In this document: one piece after another, positions 62,420 through 64,000 of the stretch
Position numbering within the stretch: position 1 is the stretch's first letter
Layout of the letters: each line of letters opens with the position of its first letter
NCBI RefSeq assembly: GCF_000350225.1
Contig: NW_005179131.1
Location: 257,283-321,282 of the forward strand
Source: Chondrus crispus
Taxonomy: Eukaryota; Rhodophyta; Florideophyceae; Gigartinales; Gigartinaceae
DNA: 64,000 bases
Reading direction: 5' to 3'
The notes under the pieces: generated by a model
Database searches by the model: none
Told to the model about the DNA's origin: nothing
Seen by the model: the letters and a program-made list of their open reading frames with translations, nothing else
Position numbers and translations under genes: made by a program

Positions 62420-64000
62420 ATGGATAACCGATCATCCGAGCGGGGTCGCCCCCCTCGGGCTCAGCCCCCTGCGGCGCCAGCCGCGCCGGTACCGACCCTT
62501 CACCCGGCGCTGGCGGCGGGTCCCGGGGGTCGAAACGCGACGAGCATCGCGGCTCCGCGGGTGCGGGCTTCGGGCGCGGGGGTCCTTCCCTCGTGCGGCC
62601 CTACCGCCGTCCAAGGTCCCCTGATGCGCCCTCTGCGCTCCGCCCCGGCTCCCCACGTCGGCGAGACGACCGTACTGAGACGGTCCCCCGACTGGGCTGT
62701 AGCCGCGGGGCAGGCGACGGCCGGCGCGGATAACCACCCGGTACCGCCGGATCCGTACGCGGCCACGCCCCCGGCGACCGAGGCTCCGCCGTCCAGCTGG
62801 CTCCGGACGGGTGTACGTGCCGTGCGGGGTTTGCTACCCGGGGCCGAGTTAGACCACCGGATTCCCCGAGGCGGTCGCAACCCCTCACAGGCGCAGCCGC
62901 CGATGTCCGCCGAGGCGTACATCGCGACGGCCTTCCCCGATGCCGCTCGGTTTGGGGCCATCCCCAGGCGACGGGGTATCCGTACGCCCTCCCCTCGCGG
63001 TCGAATCCGCCAAGACAACCGCGCGGCCGCTTGGAGGACCCGCTGGGTCCACGTGCCCCACCGCGTGATGGCGGACTCCCGCTCGGATCTCCTGTACATC
63101 CGCTGTGCGGGGGAGGACCGGTACCATTCGCGGTTGTTCGACCTCTTCGAGAGGTTCGGCGGGGACGTGGATCCTAAGCCCCACGTGCAGTTGGTGGCAT
63201 TCCCCCGCCCGTTCGACCGGTGGTACAGCGTGGCTAACCGTGTGCGGTGGGGCGAGAATTCCGCCAAGGAGAGCCGGCTGCGGTGCCGCCGCGCCGATGC
63301 CTACTTCCACATGTGGCATACGACGGAATTCTTCGCCGTGCCCACAGGGGCCAGGGGGCAGCTATACCCAGCCCTACCGAGCGGTTGGAGCAATCTGGAA
63401 GCTCCGCAGTACCTCTGCGTACCCACGCCCAGCGTGCTGGCTTATGCCGCAGCGCGGTGGATGCCGGACGGTTCCTTCGGGCGAGAAGCGACGCCCGGGA
63501 TGCGTCGACTGATCGACGCCATCCTGCTCTCGGAGTGGGCCGTCCTGGCGTTGCTGTGTTTCCTACACGCCGCACGGGACGGCCTCCCGTTCTTCACCAA
63601 GTGCCCGGACCCTCGCCTAGCGAGCCGGAACGGGAACGAGTCCGGCGAGCGAGGCTCTCTCTTCCGTTTGTCGGCGGGGCTTCTGCAGCTCATCCGATCG
63701 GTCGGGGTGGCCGCCATCCTCGAGGGGACGTCGTTCGACCCGGTTGGCGCGGAGGCCATCCTCGATTTTTCCGAACGGTTGGACTGGTCCCTCCCGGAGC
63801 GCCGCGACTTTGTGTGGTACAGTTGGGCCCGCGGATGTTCCCTGCGGATGCCGCATTGGGATGGCACGTCGGCGGAGGCCGACCACTGGTACGACCCCCT
63901 GCCCGACCACGGGTCGCCGTCGTACGGGGCGGTCATCGCCTCCGGTGACGGGTGGGGCGCCGCGGTTGCTTCCGCCGGGACCCCCGCCGGACCGTCCATC
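62420..64000 (+). CDS. Antisense gene of gypsy C, at least 527 aa, open at the window edge
   Basis: Read by hand: from the ATG at 62420 (CCCCCGCATGG) one frame is open for all 527 codons to the window end. Residues 1-125 are Pro/Ala-rich. Then come PGAELDHR, DAARFGAIPRRRG and HRVMADSRSDLLYIRCAGEDRYH, all conserved in the gypsy B remnant. After that a domain rich in aromatics follows (HVQLVAFPRPFDRWYSVANR; AYFHMWHTTEFFAVP), a hydrophobic stretch LLSEWAVLALLCFLHAA (about 63518-63568), and FVWYSWARGCSLRMPHWDG. It is antisense to gag-pol. The hydrophobic stretch is short and not clearly a membrane span. No enzyme motif was recognised, and the function is unknown. Confidence 0.75.
   Translation, partial: MDNRSSERGRPPRAQPPAAPAAPVPTLHPALAAGPGGRNATSIAAPRVRASGAGVLPSCGPTAVQGPLMRPLRSAPAPHVGETTVLRRSPDWAVAAGQATAGADNHPVPPDPYAATPPATEAPPSSWLRTGVRAVRGLLPGAELDHRIPRGGRNPSQAQPPMSAEAYIATAFPDAARFGAIPRRRGIRTPSPRGRIRQDNRAAAWRTRWVHVPHRVMADSRSDLLYIRCAGEDRYHSRLFDLFERFGGDVDPKPHVQLVAFPRPFDRWYSVANRVRWGENSAKESRLRCRRADAYFHMWHTTEFFAVPTGARGQLYPALPSGWSNLEAPQYLCVPTPSVLAYAAARWMPDGSFGREATPGMRRLIDAILLSEWAVLALLCFLHAARDGLPFFTKCPDPRLASRNGNESGERGSLFRLSAGLLQLIRSVGVAAILEGTSFDPVGAEAILDFSERLDWSLPERRDFVWYSWARGCSLRMPHWDGTSAEADHWYDPLPDHGSPSYGAVIASGDGWGAAVASAGTPAGPSI

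Larger units (their letters stand above)
61538..64000 (-). mobile_element. Ty3/gypsy element 'gypsy C', 3' end only (runs off the window)
   Basis: Starts with an LTR (61538-62129) related to the gypsy B LTR and inserted in the RNase H codons of gypsy A; left flank AGTAC. It is followed by a polypurine tract and the antisense gene, the same layout as gypsy B. Pol, gag and the 5' LTR are expected beyond position 64000. Confidence 0.85.

Noticed and set aside
62500-63319. Minus-strand frames of 144-255 codons opposite the gypsy C antisense gene
   Set aside because: Shadows of a GC-rich real frame; they show no similarity to gag or pol, whereas the plus-strand frame is conserved in gypsy B.
63518-63568. 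Hydrophobic stretch as evidence for an envelope-like protein
   Set aside because: Too short and lightly charged; no signal peptide, cleavage site or second membrane span is visible, and the gene is antisense, unlike retroviral env.

Overview
The window is eukaryotic nuclear DNA and is mostly transposable elements. A compact host island sits at about 3.7-7.4 kb: a coiled-coil protein, a spliced SPO11/Top6A-like meiotic gene, and a BolA gene whose stop lies about 24 bp from the SPO11 stop, tail to tail. Short introns (82-153 bp, GTA-type donors) and tight spacing fit a small-genome alga. I infer a red alga (Rhodophyta), also from a sulfotransferase-like remnant and the mix of chromoviral, copia and DIRS elements. 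No sequence seen here proves the taxon.

Layout. 0-3.3 kb: noncoding sequence, a pogo-type MITE, and a pair of 80-bp inverted repeats around a broken sulfotransferase-like gene. 3.7-7.4 kb: host genes. 7467-9029: complete Tc1/mariner element with TA target duplication and one lost catalytic residue. 9.86-24.5 kb: a cysteine-rich transposase-like gene on the minus strand, split in its reading frame by a 10,952-bp Ty3/gypsy chromovirus (here 'gypsy B', 12930-23881, LTRs differing at 2 of 602 positions). 25-32.7 kb: decayed ORFs, a SEN1/UPF1-like SF1 helicase and a RING-H2 gene. 33.3-38.4 kb: a DIRS-like tyrosine-recombinase retrotransposon carrying a solo LTR and a palindromic insertion. 39.8-44.3 kb: a second SF1 helicase pseudogene, with a pogo-type transposon inside it. 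44439-45117: a second solo LTR. 50.2-53.8 kb: a Ty1/copia element cut in its reverse transcriptase by a second chromovirus ('gypsy A', from 53810), which is itself cut in its RNase H by a third ('gypsy C', from 61538, same family as B) that runs off the window.

The most unusual signal is in the chromoviruses. All three have a long gene in antisense to gag-pol, placed just inside the 3' LTR. In gypsy C it is an uninterrupted frame of at least 527 codons (62420 to the window end). Gypsy B has a decayed homologue, and gypsy A has an apparently unrelated 785-codon frame. In A and B this extra module lies between two copies of the polypurine tract, one at the end of pol and one at the 3' LTR; in A the duplication also includes the last pol codons. 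B and C have a TATA-like box about 135-145 bp upstream of the antisense ATG. The gypsy A LTR family (three copies here) also carries an extended hairpin whose stem shows compensatory base changes.

Most element ORFs other than the gypsy C gene, the gypsy A antisense gene and the mariner carry single in-frame stops or frameshifts and are best read as decaying copies.
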